Positions 5,605-14,790 of a DNA stretch of 64,000 nt are shown here, in pieces (within the stretch, counting starts at the first letter, position 1; each line of letters opens with the position of its first letter). The DNA lies in NCBI RefSeq assembly GCF_014645835.1, contig NZ_BMMM01000004.1, forward strand, positions 312,470 to 376,469, written 5' to 3'. Below the pieces are notes generated by a model. That model searched no databases, was not told the origin of the DNA, and saw only the letters and a list, made by a program, of their open reading frames with translations. The translations under genes and the position numbers were made by a program. This DNA comes from Streptomyces albiflavescens (GTDB taxonomy: Bacteria; Actinomycetota; Actinomycetes; Streptomycetales; Streptomycetaceae).

Positions 5605-8556
5605 CTACGCGGCGGCGACCGGAGTGAGAAGCGCCCTCACCTCTGCGGCCTCCGGCGACCCCAACGCCTCGTAGATCTCCAGGGCTTCGCGCCAGCAGAC
5701 CTGCGCCCTCCCGGACTGTCCGATCCCGTGCAGCGCCTTTCCCAGCACGGTCAGCACATTGCCTCGGCGCCATTCGCCGCCGATACCGCGCAGCACCGTG
5801 AGCGCCATCTCGGCGTTGCTCGCGGCGCGAGCCGACTTGCGCGCATCCAGCTCGACTTCCGCCAGGCGGCAGAGAGCCATGCCCTCCCACAGACGCTGAC
5901 GGCTGTCGCGGAAGACCCGCAGCGCTTCTTCGAGCTGGGCCGTGGCATCGGCGTGCTGGCCGCTCTTGCCGAGGGCCATGCCGAGCGCATAACGGCCGTT
6001 CGCCACGCGAAGGGAGTGGCCCAACGTCTCGTAGATCTCCGTACCTTGGCCGGCGAGAGCGACAGCGCTGTCGGCACGGCCCGTCGCGAGGTGCAGACGG
6101 GACAGGTTGCAGAGCGGGCTTGCCGAGCCCGCCAGATCGCCGCAGGCGCGGAACTCCTCGATGGCGCGGCTGAAGTACCCCTCAGCGTCCACGTAGCGCT
6201 TCTGGTAGAAGGCGATGCTCCCGAGGATGTTCGCTGCCCAGCAGCAAGGAAGCGGGTCTTCGGACGCCTCGGCGAGCTGGAGGGCCTGCTGCGCCTCGCG
6301 GTAGGCCTGATCGAACACTCCGGAGAACAGGCGTGCGTTGCTCAGTACGACGCAGGCCCGACCCTCCGCGTGGACGTCCGACTGGGCTCGGGCAGCGTCA
6401 CGCAGGGCAGTTGCGGCCGCCTCGTATTCCCGCGAATTGGCTCCCGACTCCGCCAGGTCGACGGCGGCCCACAGAAGATCGATCGCGCGCCGCAGTGTTC
6501 CGGCTCCTGCCGATTGCCGTACGCAGGCGAGAAGCGGTACGGCTTCGGAGTAGAGCCAGTCCCAAGAGGCCTGTCGGTTCGCGAAGGCCAGGCCCGGCGT
6601 CCCGGTCGGCTCCAGATGATCCACCAGCCGATCCCCGGGCCGCTCGATCGCGTAAACCCCCGCTGCCGTGGCCAAATAGAAGTCCAGCAACCGCGACATC
6701 GCCGCGACCCGCTCGCTCGGCGGCTGCTCGTCCCGCTCCGCGCACGCACGCGCGTAGAGCCGGACCAGGTCGTGGTACCGGTAGCGGCCGGGCGCCGCAG
6801 ACTCCAGCAGGGAGGTGTCGACGAGGGACTCCAGGAGGTCCTCGGTGTCCTCGACCGGGAGGTCCAGGACCGCGGCCGCGGCGGCGAGCGAGATGTCCGG
6901 GCCGTCCGCCAGGCCGAGGAGCCGGAAGGCGCGCGCCTGCGCCGGCTCCAGCTGGCCGTAGCCCAGCTCGAAGGTGGCCTTCACGGCCAGGTCGCCCGCC
7001 TGGAGCTCGTCCAGCCGCCGCCGCTCGTCCGCGAGCTTCGCCGCCAGGACCGAGACCGTCCAGGTGCGGCGGGCGGCCAGGCGGGACGCGGCGATGCGGA
7101 TGGCCAGGGGGAGGAAGCCGCACGCCGCGACCACGTCGAGCGCGGCCTCGCGCTCCGAGGCGACCCGCTCCTCTCCCACGATCTTCGTGAAGAGCTGGAG
7201 CGCCTCCTCGGGGGACATCACGTCCAGGTCGACCAGATGGGCGGCCGCCAGGTCCACCATCCGGATCCGTGACGTCACCAGCGCCGCGCAGCCCTCCGTG
7301 CCCGGCAGCAGCGGACGCACCTGTGCGGCGTCCCGCGCGTTGTCCAGCAGTACCAGCACCCTGCGGCCGTCCAGGACCGAGCGGTACAGGGCCGAGCGCT
7401 CCTCCAGGGAGTCCGGGATCGCCGAGTCCGCCGTACCCAGGGCCCGGAGGAAGGCTCCCAGCACCGTCTCCGGCTCCGCCGCCCGCGGCCCGGCGCCCTG
7501 CAGGTCCACGTACAGCTGCCCGTCCGGGAAGGCGCCGCGCGCCTGGTGCGCCACATGTACCGCGAGGGTCGTCTTGCCCACGCCGCCGATCCCCGCCAGC
7601 GCCGAGACCGCCATCACCCGGCCCTCGGCGGAGGAGGCGGAGGCCAGGACGTCGCTCAGCTCCTGGACGAAGGAGGCGCGGCCCGTGAAGTCCGTGACGG
7701 TGGCGGGAAGCTGGGCCGGGCGGACCGGCGTCGTCGCGGGCTCCGCCGCCGGAGCCGACGGCTCCGCGAGGCCGGGGTCCGCCTGGAGGATGCGCTGCTG
7801 GAGTTCCTTCAGGCCCGCCCGCGGGTCCACTCCCAGCTCGTCGGCCAGCAGGCGCCGGGTGTCCGCGTACACGGCCAGCGCCTCCGCCTGGCGGCCGGAG
7901 CGGTACAGCGCCAGCATCAGCAGCTCGCGGAGCCGCTCCCGCAGGGGATGCGCCGCGGTCAGGGCGGTCAGCTCGGAGACCGCCTCCGCGTGGCAGCCCT
8001 GCTCCAGGTCCATGTCGAGACGGGCCTCCAGGAGTTGCAGGCGCCACTCCTCCAGGCGGGCCCGCTGTGTCTCCGCGTACGGGCCGGGGATGCTCGCCAG
8101 CGGCTCCCCGTCCCACAGATCGAGCGCGTCCCGGAGCAGCACGCGGGCCCGGGAGAGCTCTCCGGCGCCGCGCGCCTTCTCGGCGTCGGACGCCAGTTCC
8201 TGGGCCCGGGCGACGTCCAGCGCGCCTTCCCCGAGCGATCGGATCGCGTATCCGCCCGACTCGCTGACCAGGACCTCGGGGCCCAGTGCCTTCCTGAGCC
8301 GGGACGCGTAGGTGCGTACGGCGGCCAGTGCCTGGGACGGGGGCTCGTCGCCCCACAGGGCGTCGATGAGCTCGGACGCCGTCGCCGTGCGGCCCTCGCG
8401 GAGCAGCAGCGCGGCGAGCAGGGCGCGTTGTTGCGGGGAGCCCGCCGGCAGGGGTTCTTCCTCGCGCCAGGCGCGCACCGGACCGAGCACGCTGAAGCGC
8501 AACGCCGCCGATTCCTCGGGACGCCGCTGCTCCGGTACTCGCGGCACACCGTCCAT
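5605..8556 (-). CDS. afsR: AfsR-family global regulator (SARP-NB-ARC-TPR)
   Basis: This 983-residue protein has the AfsR domain order. An OmpR-like winged helix lies at about 25-100 (LRFSVLGPVRAWRE opening), a bacterial transcriptional activation domain at about 110-260, an NB-ARC ATPase at about 290-600 with the P-loop GIGGVGKTT near 325 and LVLLDNARDAAQVRPLL as Walker B region, and C-terminal TPR-like repeats from about 700. It closely resembles S. coelicolor AfsR (993 residues) by recall over its whole length. AfsR is phosphorylated by AfsK, binds the afsS promoter and activates secondary metabolism. The ATG at 8556 follows GGGGGAC. A regulon palindrome lies 178 bp upstream, in the divergent region shared with an amidohydrolase gene. 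Confidence 0.92.
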   Translation of the reverse strand: MDGVPRVPEQRRPEESAALRFSVLGPVRAWREEEPLPAGSPQQRALLAALLLREGRTATASELIDALWGDEPPSQALAAVRTYASRLRKALGPEVLVSESGGYAIRSLGEGALDVARAQELASDAEKARGAGELSRARVLLRDALDLWDGEPLASIPGPYAETQRARLEEWRLQLLEARLDMDLEQGCHAEAVSELTALTAAHPLRERLRELLMLALYRSGRQAEALAVYADTRRLLADELGVDPRAGLKELQQRILQADPGLAEPSAPAAEPATTPVRPAQLPATVTDFTGRASFVQELSDVLASASSAEGRVMAVSALAGIGGVGKTTLAVHVAHQARGAFPDGQLYVDLQGAGPRAAEPETVLGAFLRALGTADSAIPDSLEERSALYRSVLDGRRVLVLLDNARDAAQVRPLLPGTEGCAALVTSRIRMVDLAAAHLVDLDVMSPEEALQLFTKIVGEERVASEREAALDVVAACGFLPLAIRIAASRLAARRTWTVSVLAAKLADERRRLDELQAGDLAVKATFELGYGQLEPAQARAFRLLGLADGPDISLAAAAAVLDLPVEDTEDLLESLVDTSLLESAAPGRYRYHDLVRLYARACAERDEQPPSERVAAMSRLLDFYLATAAGVYAIERPGDRLVDHLEPTGTPGLAFANRQASWDWLYSEAVPLLACVRQSAGAGTLRRAIDLLWAAVDLAESGANSREYEAAATALRDAARAQSDVHAEGRACVVLSNARLFSGVFDQAYREAQQALQLAEASEDPLPCCWAANILGSIAFYQKRYVDAEGYFSRAIEEFRACGDLAGSASPLCNLSRLHLATGRADSAVALAGQGTEIYETLGHSLRVANGRYALGMALGKSGQHADATAQLEEALRVFRDSRQRLWEGMALCRLAEVELDARKSARAASNAEMALTVLRGIGGEWRRGNVLTVLGKALHGIGQSGRAQVCWREALEIYEALGSPEAAEVRALLTPVAAA

Positions 8557-8733
8557 CGCTGTCCCCCTGCCGAACCGTCAGTGCAACGAGGCCAGTTTGC
8601 CTTGTTCATGGCGGATGCGTCAGCCGTGGGAGACAGCGATCACAGGGCGCCGCACGCTACACCACAAGGCCCTCACACGGTCTCCCCACACGTCCGCACA
8701 GATTTACTCGACCCGGAGGTGCGGAAGAGCTAG

Positions 8734-8748
8734 CTGACGGACCGTCAG
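8734..8748. promoter_or_regulatory. candidate operator, copy 3, perfect palindrome
   Basis: CTGACGGACCGTCAG is a perfect 15-bp palindrome 21 bp upstream of the amidohydrolase ATG and between afsR (-) and that gene (+). A TACCGT -10-like element begins nine bases downstream, so a bound repressor would overlap the -35 region. Confidence 0.75.
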
Positions 8749-8769
8749 ATCAGCGCTACCGTGAACCTC

Positions 8770-10008
8770 ATGGAGACATCCCGGACCTTCCCGAAGATCA
8801 TCTCGGTGGACGACCACACGGTGGAGCCACCCGACGTCTGGCGCGACCGGCTGCCCGCGAAGTACCAGGACACCGGGCCCCGCATCGTCCGCGCACCCCT
8901 GAAGGAAATGACCTTCCTGGGCGGGAAGTTCGCCCCCGTCATGGGCAGCCCGGGCGACGAGGGCCCGATCGGCGACTGGTGGGTGTACGAAGACCTCCAC
9001 CGTCCGCTCACCCGCCTCGACACCGCTGTCGGATACGACAGGGACGAGATACGCCTCGAAGTCATCACGTACGAGCAGATGCGGCCGGGGTCGTACGACG
9101 TCCCCCAGCGTCTGGCCGACATGGACATCAACCACGTGCAGTCCGCCCTCTGCTTCCCCACCTTCCCGCGCTTCTGCGGGCAGACGTTCACCGAAGCCAA
9201 GGACCGCGAGCTGGGCCTTCTCGGAGTGAAGGCCTACAACGACTGGATGGTGGAGGAGTGGTGCGGGCCGGCCGCCCGGGGGCGTCTCATCCCCCTCACC
9301 CTCATTCCGCTCTGGGACGCCGAACTTGCGGCGGAAGAAGTACGGCGCAATGCCGCCCGTGGCGTACGCGCGGTGGCCTTCTCCGAGATTCCGCCGCATC
9401 TGGGGCTTCCGTCCGTGCACACCGACGCATGGGACCCCTTCCTCGCCGCCTGCGACGAGACCGGCACGGTGATCGCCATGCACATCGGCTCCTCCAGCCG
9501 CATGCCGTCGACCTCCGCCGACGCCCCGCCCGCCGTCGGCTCCACCATCACCTTCGCCAACTGCTGCTTCTCGATGGTGGACTGGCTGATGAGCGGGAAA
9601 TTCGAGCGCTTTCCGAACCTGAAGGTGATGTATGCGGAGGGGCAGATCGGGTGGATCCCGTACATCCTCGAACGTGCGGATGTGGTGTGGGAGGAGAACC
9701 GCGGCTGGGGTGGCGTCGCCGACAAGGTCCACCGGCCGCCGTCCGAACTCTTCGCCGAGCATGTCTACGGCTGCTTCTTCGACGACGCCTTCGGGCTGAA
9801 GAACCTCGACGCCGTCGGCGTCGGCAACGTCCTCTACGAGACCGACTACCCGCACTCCGACTCGACCTGGCCGAAGTCGAAGGAGGTCGGCGAGGCCCAG
9901 ATGGGGCACCTGGCCCCGGACGTCGTCGAGCGGATCGTGCGGGGGAACGCGATCGAGCTGCTGGGGCTGACGGAGGACGGGCTGTGGCCCCGGGGAGGCG
10001 CCGGTTAA
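8770..10008 (+). CDS. amidohydrolase family protein (amidohydrolase_2, ACMSD-like)
   Basis: This 412-residue protein is a TIM-barrel metal-dependent hydrolase or decarboxylase. It begins with a VDDHTVEPPDVW metal-site motif, has a central histidine region (MHIGSSSRM) and ends with ETDYPHSDSTWP carrying the conserved Asp. Related actinobacterial enzymes act on ring-cleavage or carboxylated intermediates. An in-frame GTG at 8761 is possible, but TACCGT ends seven bases before the ATG at 8770, the spacing of a leaderless Streptomyces transcript, and no ribosome site is visible; I prefer the ATG. The operator palindrome upstream links the gene to the thiolase/ligase group. Substrate unknown. Confidence 0.85.
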   Translation: METSRTFPKIISVDDHTVEPPDVWRDRLPAKYQDTGPRIVRAPLKEMTFLGGKFAPVMGSPGDEGPIGDWWVYEDLHRPLTRLDTAVGYDRDEIRLEVITYEQMRPGSYDVPQRLADMDINHVQSALCFPTFPRFCGQTFTEAKDRELGLLGVKAYNDWMVEEWCGPAARGRLIPLTLIPLWDAELAAEEVRRNAARGVRAVAFSEIPPHLGLPSVHTDAWDPFLAACDETGTVIAMHIGSSSRMPSTSADAPPAVGSTITFANCCFSMVDWLMSGKFERFPNLKVMYAEGQIGWIPYILERADVVWEENRGWGGVADKVHRPPSELFAEHVYGCFFDDAFGLKNLDAVGVGNVLYETDYPHSDSTWPKSKEVGEAQMGHLAPDVVERIVRGNAIELLGLTEDGLWPRGGAG

Positions 10009-10086
10009 CGATTCGGGAACTCCCGCCGTCTTCCAGGGCAACCCTGCCACCACCACGGGAGTCGTAGTGGCGGCGGAGTGAGGATC

Positions 10087-10115
10087 TTGACTTCTCCGTC
10101 GGGCAGCTGCACTTT
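10087..10115 (+). promoter_or_regulatory. candidate promoter for the FG-GAP gene
   Basis: TTGACT, a 17-bp spacer and CACTTT resemble a vegetative promoter. A start near 10122 gives a leader of about 16 bases and supports the ATG at 10138 rather than the upstream GTG at 10078. Confidence 0.45.
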
Positions 10116-10137
10116 CAGCGCGGGAGTTGGGTTCCAC

Positions 10138-11625
10138 ATGGGAAGACGCAAGTTTCGTTCTCGCCTCGGACTCGTGGCCGCCGTGGCCGTCGCCGGAGCC
10201 GTTGTCGGCCCGGTGAGCGCGCACGCGGCCGGTACGGCGAGCGCCGGGGCGACGAGCGTGCGCGCCGACTTCAACGGCGACGGGTACACGGACCTCGCCG
10301 TCGCCGCCCCCTGGGGCACGGTCGGCGGGTACGCCCGTGCCGGGTACGTGAGCGTCGTGTACGGCTCCTCGCTGGGGCTGGACATCAAGCACCGGCAGGT
10401 CATCAGCCAGAACACGGCCGGCATACCCGGCGCCGCCGAGACCGGCGACTGGTTCGGCTGGGGCCTGTCCCTCGGCGACCTGGACGGCGACGGGTACGCG
10501 GACCTGGTCGTCGGTGCGAGCGGCGAGGACATCGGGACCGTGGATGACGCGGGCACCGTGACCGTCGTCTGGGGCGGGAAGGCGGGGCTGTCCGGCGGCA
10601 AGGTCGTGGCGACTGGCGGCACGCTCGGCCTGGTCGCGCCCCGGCATGTCACCGTCGGCGACTTCAACGGTGACGGTCACCTCGACGTGGCCACGGACAA
10701 CCACCTGCTGACCGGTCCGTTCACCCGCACCGCCGGTGCCGCGGCGACCGCGGACATCGCCTTCGACCTCAGCAATGAAGACGCCGGCTTCACCATCGAC
10801 GACGTCGCCGCCGGGGACGTCGACCACGACGGCATCACCGACCTCGTCGGGCTCGTCCACACCCCCACCGAGGAGGGGCCGCCGGGCGCCGCCTATCGCA
10901 TCGCCTACCTCCACGGCACCAAGCAGGGGCTGAGCGACCTGGTCGTCCTGAAGCGGTCCGACGGCACCGACATGCCCGGCGGCTCCAGCCTCGGCATCGG
11001 CGACGTGAACAAGGACGGGTACGCCGACCTGGTCGTCGGGCGCCCCGTCGACGGCCAAGGTGAGGAATCCGTCGAGCCGGCGCTCCTCGGCGGGCAGGTC
11101 GGCGTGGTGTACGGCTCGGCGAGCGGGCCCGACACCTCCCGTACGACGGTGATCAACCAGGACACGGCGGGTGTGCCCGGAGTGTCCGAGTACGGCGACG
11201 ACTTCGGCCTGGGCATCTCCGTCGGGGACACCAACGGCGACGGGTACGCGGACGTGGCCGTCGGCTCCCCGGGTGAGGACATCGGCACGGTCACCTCGGC
11301 GGGCGCCGTGGCAGTGCTGCGCGGCGGAGCGTCCGGCCTCACCGGCAGCGGCGCCGTGTCCTTCAGCCAGAACACCACGGGTGTGCCCGGCACCGCCGAG
11401 AAGGGCGACCTCTTCGGCGGGCACACCGCGCTGGCCGACACCAACCACGACGGCCGTGCCGAGCTGTATGTCGCCGCGCACGGCGAGAACACCTACGACG
11501 GCGCCGTCTGGGCCTTCCGCTCCACCAGCACCGGCCCGACCGCCTCCGGCTCGGTCTCCTTCGGGCCCGCCGACGTCGGCGCGCCCGTCACCGACGCCTG
11601 GTTCGGCTACGGCTTCGCCCGCTGA
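10138..11625 (+). CDS. secreted FG-GAP/integrin-alpha-like repeat protein
   Basis: This 495-residue protein begins with a Sec signal peptide: basic MGRRKFRSR, a hydrophobic run to about residue 26 and an AHA-A cleavage site. The mature part is a beta-propeller of about seven FG-GAP repeats, each with a calcium-binding D-x-N/D-G-D-G-x-x-D loop (for example DFNGDGYTDLAV, DLDGDGYADLVVG, DTNGDGYADVAVG). Such proteins are extracellular or cell-wall associated and often bind ligands or carry enzymes, but no catalytic domain is present here. A promoter-like TTGACT/CACTTT pair precedes it and a hairpin follows. It has no evident link to the surrounding catabolic genes. Confidence 0.88.
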   Translation: MGRRKFRSRLGLVAAVAVAGAVVGPVSAHAAGTASAGATSVRADFNGDGYTDLAVAAPWGTVGGYARAGYVSVVYGSSLGLDIKHRQVISQNTAGIPGAAETGDWFGWGLSLGDLDGDGYADLVVGASGEDIGTVDDAGTVTVVWGGKAGLSGGKVVATGGTLGLVAPRHVTVGDFNGDGHLDVATDNHLLTGPFTRTAGAAATADIAFDLSNEDAGFTIDDVAAGDVDHDGITDLVGLVHTPTEEGPPGAAYRIAYLHGTKQGLSDLVVLKRSDGTDMPGGSSLGIGDVNKDGYADLVVGRPVDGQGEESVEPALLGGQVGVVYGSASGPDTSRTTVINQDTAGVPGVSEYGDDFGLGISVGDTNGDGYADVAVGSPGEDIGTVTSAGAVAVLRGGASGLTGSGAVSFSQNTTGVPGTAEKGDLFGGHTALADTNHDGRAELYVAAHGENTYDGAVWAFRSTSTGPTASGSVSFGPADVGAPVTDAWFGYGFAR

Positions 11626-11657
11626 CGCACAGCCCACGCGCCCTGTCCCGGGCAACA

Positions 11658-11684
11658 GCCCCGGCGGACATGTTCCGCCGGGGC
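11658..11684 (+). terminator. rho-independent-type terminator of the FG-GAP gene
   Basis: An 11-bp perfect stem GCCCCGGCGGA/TCCGCCGGGGC with a 5-base loop starts 33 bp after the stop codon and is followed by a pyrimidine run (ttcccctt). Confidence 0.8.
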
Positions 11685-11694
11685 TTCCCCTTGT

Positions 11695-11709
11695 CTGACG
11701 CGGCGTCAG
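11695..11709. promoter_or_regulatory. candidate operator, copy 4
   Basis: CTGACGCGGCGTCAG is a perfect 15-bp palindrome that keeps the outer CTGAC/GTCAG arms and changes the inner base pair symmetrically. It lies 43 bp centre-to-centre from copy 5. Confidence 0.65.
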
Positions 11710-11737
11710 CGACGACTATGTGCGAGTCCCATTCAAT

Positions 11738-11752
11738 CTGACGGTCCGTCAG
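11738..11752. promoter_or_regulatory. candidate operator, copy 5, perfect palindrome
   Basis: CTGACGGTCCGTCAG is the exact consensus, 33 bp upstream of the GTG start of the LLM oxidoreductase operon. Confidence 0.75.
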
Positions 11753-11785
11753 TCGGGCGGCCGTCGGTCAGGCAAGGGGGTCGTC

Positions 11786-12727
11786 GTGCCCGTCCCGTCC
11801 GAGGAACGCCTCTCCTACGGCATCCAGCTCCCCGTCCAGTCCCAGAGCACCCTCTTCGCGGAACCCTGGGAAGCCGCCGCCGGCCCCGACGACCTCGTCG
11901 AGATCGCCCGCGCCGCCGACCGCGCCGGATTCGCCTATGTCGCGAGCTGCGACCACGTCGCCATCCCGCGCAGGCTCGCGGGCGCGATGAGCACCGTCTG
12001 GTACGACCCGGTCGCCACCCTCGCCTTCCTCGCGGGCGTGACCGAGCGCGTCCGGCTGCTCAGTCATGTCGCGATCGTCGGGCTCAGGCATCCGCTCGTC
12101 ACGGCCAAGCAGTACGCGACCCTCGACCATCTGTCGGGCGGCCGTCTGGTCCTCGGGGTGGGCGCCGGGCACGTGCGGGAGGAGTTCGAGGCGGTCGGGG
12201 CCGACTTCGAGCGCCGGGGAGCCGTCCTCGACGAGACGATCGACGCGCTGCGCGCCGCGCTCGGGTCGGACGAGTTCCCCGTCCACCACGGCAAGACGTA
12301 CGACTTCGAGGGCCTCGGCCAGCGGCCCAGGCCCGCCCAGGAGCGGGTCCCCGTGTGGGTGGGCGGCTCCTCGCCCGCCGCCGTGCGCCGGGCCGCGCTG
12401 CGCGGCGACGGCTGGCTGCCGCAGGGCGATCCGCGCGACCGGCTGCCGGGGCAGATCGCCCGGCTCCGGGAGCTGCGCGCCGGGGCGGGGATCGAGGAAC
12501 CCCTGACCGTCGGCGCCATCACCGAGCCGCTGTACGTCGGCGAGCCCGGCTGGGAGGTCGGGCGGCGCACGCTGAGCGGGCCGCCCGAGGCTCTGGCCGA
12601 GTCGCTGCGGGAGTACGGCGCGATGGGCGTGCACCAGATACAGGTGCGGTTCCGCAGCCGGAGCCGCGAGGAACTCACGGACCAGATCGCGGCGTTCGGC
12701 GCGGACGTCGCGCCCCACCTCAACTAG
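11786..12727 (+). CDS. LLM-class (probably F420-dependent) oxidoreductase
   Basis: This 313-residue luciferase-like TIM-barrel protein has the typical YGIQLPVQS beta-1 strand, LATLAFLAGVTERVRL, the conserved KQYATLDHLSGGRLVLGVGAGH block at about 110-140 and VPVWVGGSSPAAVRRAA near 200. The family transfers hydride between F420 (or reduced flavin) and organic substrates. The GTG at 11786 is chosen because AAGGGGG lies seven bases upstream; the in-frame ATG at 11720 would translate through the operator. It precedes an SDR gene by 11 bp, forming an operon. FO synthase, needed for F420, is encoded at 24.8 kb. The physiological substrate is unknown. Confidence 0.87.
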   Translation: MPVPSEERLSYGIQLPVQSQSTLFAEPWEAAAGPDDLVEIARAADRAGFAYVASCDHVAIPRRLAGAMSTVWYDPVATLAFLAGVTERVRLLSHVAIVGLRHPLVTAKQYATLDHLSGGRLVLGVGAGHVREEFEAVGADFERRGAVLDETIDALRAALGSDEFPVHHGKTYDFEGLGQRPRPAQERVPVWVGGSSPAAVRRAALRGDGWLPQGDPRDRLPGQIARLRELRAGAGIEEPLTVGAITEPLYVGEPGWEVGRRTLSGPPEALAESLREYGAMGVHQIQVRFRSRSREELTDQIAAFGADVAPHLN

Positions 12728-12738
12728 GGAGTCAGGGC

Positions 12739-13524
12739 ATGGGCAAGTTGGACGGGCGGGTCGTCCTCATCACCGGAGCGGCGCGCGGGCAGGGCGAGCA
12801 GGAGGCGCGGCTGTTCGTCGAGGAGGGCGCGCAGGTCGTCCTGGCCGACGTGCTCGACGACCAGGGGGAGACGCTGGCCAAGGAGATCGGCGCGCGGTAC
12901 GTGCACCTCGACGTGAGCCAGGAGGCCGACTGGCGCGCGGCGACCGCGGCCGCGAAGGCGGCGTACGGGCGCATCGACGGCCTCGTGAACAACGCCGGAA
13001 TCCTCCGCTTCAACGAGCTGGTCGACACGCCTCTCGACGAGTTCCAGCAGATCGTGCAGGTCAACCAGGTCGGGGTGTTCCTCGGGATCAAGAGCGTCGC
13101 CCCCGAGATCGCGGCGGCGGGAGGCGGGACCATCGTGAACACCGCCTCGTACGCGGGGCTCACCGGGATGGCGTGGGTGGGGGCGTACTCCGCGACCAAG
13201 CACGCCATCGTCGGGCTGACCCGGGTGGCTGCCCTGGAGCTCGCCGCCAAGAAGATCCGGGTGAACGCCGTCTGCCCGGGAGCCATCGACACCGCCATGA
13301 GCAACCCCGCCCAGCTCGACCCGGACGCCGACCCCGCCGACAGTGCGGCGGCCTCTCAGGCGCTCGACGAGCTGTACCGCAAGCTCGTGCCGCTCGGGCG
13401 GATCGGCCGGCCGGAGGAGGTGGCCCGCCTCGCCCTCTTCCTGACCGGCGAGGACTCCTCGTACATCACCGGGCAGCCGTTCGTGATCGACGGGGGGTGG
13501 CTGGCGGGGGTGAGCGTTCTCTGA
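12739..13524 (+). CDS. SDR-family dehydrogenase, 3-alpha/20-beta-hydroxysteroid dehydrogenase-like
   Basis: This 261-residue classical short-chain dehydrogenase has the cofactor motif TGAARGQGE near residue 13, NNAG near 86, and the catalytic Ser/Tyr/Lys set in NTASYAGLTGMAWVGAYSATK (about 138-158). Its overall sequence pattern, including the C-terminal SSYITGQPFVIDGGW, resembles actinobacterial 3-alpha/20-beta-hydroxysteroid dehydrogenases. It is co-transcribed with the LLM gene 11 bp upstream. The 131 bp downstream hold two operator palindromes and the next operon's promoter. Substrate assignment is inference only. Confidence 0.88.
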   Translation: MGKLDGRVVLITGAARGQGEQEARLFVEEGAQVVLADVLDDQGETLAKEIGARYVHLDVSQEADWRAATAAAKAAYGRIDGLVNNAGILRFNELVDTPLDEFQQIVQVNQVGVFLGIKSVAPEIAAAGGGTIVNTASYAGLTGMAWVGAYSATKHAIVGLTRVAALELAAKKIRVNAVCPGAIDTAMSNPAQLDPDADPADSAAASQALDELYRKLVPLGRIGRPEEVARLALFLTGEDSSYITGQPFVIDGGWLAGVSVL

Positions 13525-13543
13525 GCGCGCGGCAAGCCATCAG

Positions 13544-13558
13544 CTGACATGGCGTCAG
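13544..13558. promoter_or_regulatory. candidate operator, copy 6
   Basis: CTGACATGGCGTCAG keeps both CTGAC/GTCAG arms with an asymmetric centre, 62 bp centre-to-centre from copy 7. It is the weakest family member and is counted because of its position. Confidence 0.5.
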
Positions 13559-13605
13559 CTATTGACGGTGCATGGGTGCGGTGCAACAGTCGGCGGCAGA
13601 TGAAT

Positions 13606-13620
13606 CTGACGGTACGTCAG
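13606..13620. promoter_or_regulatory. candidate operator, copy 7
   Basis: CTGACGGTACGTCAG has one mismatch to the palindrome. TAACTT at 13634-13639 is a plausible -10, so the site would cover the -35 region of the LLM/amidohydrolase/aldehyde dehydrogenase operon. Confidence 0.7.
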
Positions 13621-13657
13621 ATCAGGCTGATCCTAACTTTGGGGACGGTGAACCTCC

Positions 13658-14776
13658 TTGGAATTCGGGCTCTTTGTACAGGGATACGTGGGCAAGCGGG
13701 CCGAGACCGATCCGCTCGCGGAGCACAAGGCGCTGATGGAGGAGACCGAGTACGTCATCCAGGCGGACAAGTCCGGCTTCAAGTACGCCTGGGCGTCGGA
13801 GCACCACTTCCTGGAGGAGTACTCGCACCTCTCGGCGAACGACGTCTACCTCGGCTATCTGGCGCACGCGACGGACCGTATCCACCTCGGCTCCGGGATC
13901 TTCAACCCGCTCGCCCAGGTCAACCACCCGGTGAAGGTCGCCGAGAAGGTCGCCATGCTCGACCATCTCTCCGAGAACCGCTTCGAGTTCGGCAGTGGCC
14001 GCGGTGCCGGCTCGCACGAGATCCTCGGCTTCCTCCCCGGCATCACCGACATGAACTACACCAAGGAGATCTGGGAAGAGACCATCGCCGAGTTCCCGAA
14101 GATGTGGCTCCAGGAGGAGTACGTCGGGTTCAAGGGCAAGCACTGGCAGCTCCCGCCGCGCAAGGTGCTGCCCAAGCCCTACGGCAAGTCGCACCCCGCG
14201 ATGTGGTACGCCGCAGGGTCGCCGCCCTCGTACGCCATGGCCGCCCGCAAGGGCCTCGGAGTGCTCGGCTTCAGCGTGCAGAAGGTCTCCGACATGGAGT
14301 GGGTCCTCGAGCAGTACAAGACGGCGGTCGTGAACGCCGAACCGATCGGGGACTTCGTCAACGACAACGTGATGGTGACGACGACCGCGATCTGCGCGCC
14401 GACGCACGAGGAGGCCATCCGGATCGCGGTCGGCGGCGGGCTGCACTATCTGCCCTCCCTCGTCTTCCGCTACCACGACACCTTCCCGCGCCCGGAGGGC
14501 TTCCCCGTCTGGCCCGAGACGCTCCCCGAGTACAACGAGGAGTTCGTCGAACTCCTCATCGAGGAGGAGCTGTTGATCTGCGGCGACCCGGACGAGGTGC
14601 TCACCCAGTGCAAACGCTGGGAGCAGGCGGGCGCCGACCAGCTCTCCTTCGGCCTGCCCGTCGGAGTGCCGCCCGAGTACACACTGCAGACGATCAAGCT
14701 GATCGGCGAGCACGTGATTCCGAAGATCGACACGGATCCGGTGCATCGGACGACCCGGTTCCGTCAGGCCGCTTAG
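13658..14776 (+). CDS. LLM-class flavin-dependent oxidoreductase / monooxygenase
   Basis: This 372-residue bacterial-luciferase-like protein has the EFGLFVQGY N-terminal strand, the FKYAWASEHHFLEEYSHLSAND active-site loop typical of alkanal- or terpene-type monooxygenases, and HPVKVAEKVAMLDHLSENRFEFGSGRG near residue 90. It probably uses reduced FMN, or F420, to oxidise an organic substrate. The start is a TTG at 13658, because no ATG or GTG is in frame upstream of the conserved N-terminus. It is the first gene of an operon whose second and third genes follow at 14 bp and by overlap. The specific reaction is unknown. Confidence 0.87.
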   Translation: MEFGLFVQGYVGKRAETDPLAEHKALMEETEYVIQADKSGFKYAWASEHHFLEEYSHLSANDVYLGYLAHATDRIHLGSGIFNPLAQVNHPVKVAEKVAMLDHLSENRFEFGSGRGAGSHEILGFLPGITDMNYTKEIWEETIAEFPKMWLQEEYVGFKGKHWQLPPRKVLPKPYGKSHPAMWYAAGSPPSYAMAARKGLGVLGFSVQKVSDMEWVLEQYKTAVVNAEPIGDFVNDNVMVTTTAICAPTHEEAIRIAVGGGLHYLPSLVFRYHDTFPRPEGFPVWPETLPEYNEEFVELLIEEELLICGDPDEVLTQCKRWEQAGADQLSFGLPVGVPPEYTLQTIKLIGEHVIPKIDTDPVHRTTRFRQAA

Positions 14777-14790
14777 GGGGTTTCGCCGCG

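Noticed and set aside
4960..7272. 770-codon plus-strand frame across afsS and afsR
   Set aside because: Antisense shadow of afsR; afsR has full-length family motifs.
8704..11655. 983-codon minus-strand frame opposite the amidohydrolase and FG-GAP genes
   Set aside because: Opposite-frame shadow; no domain, and it crosses a well-supported promoter and operator.
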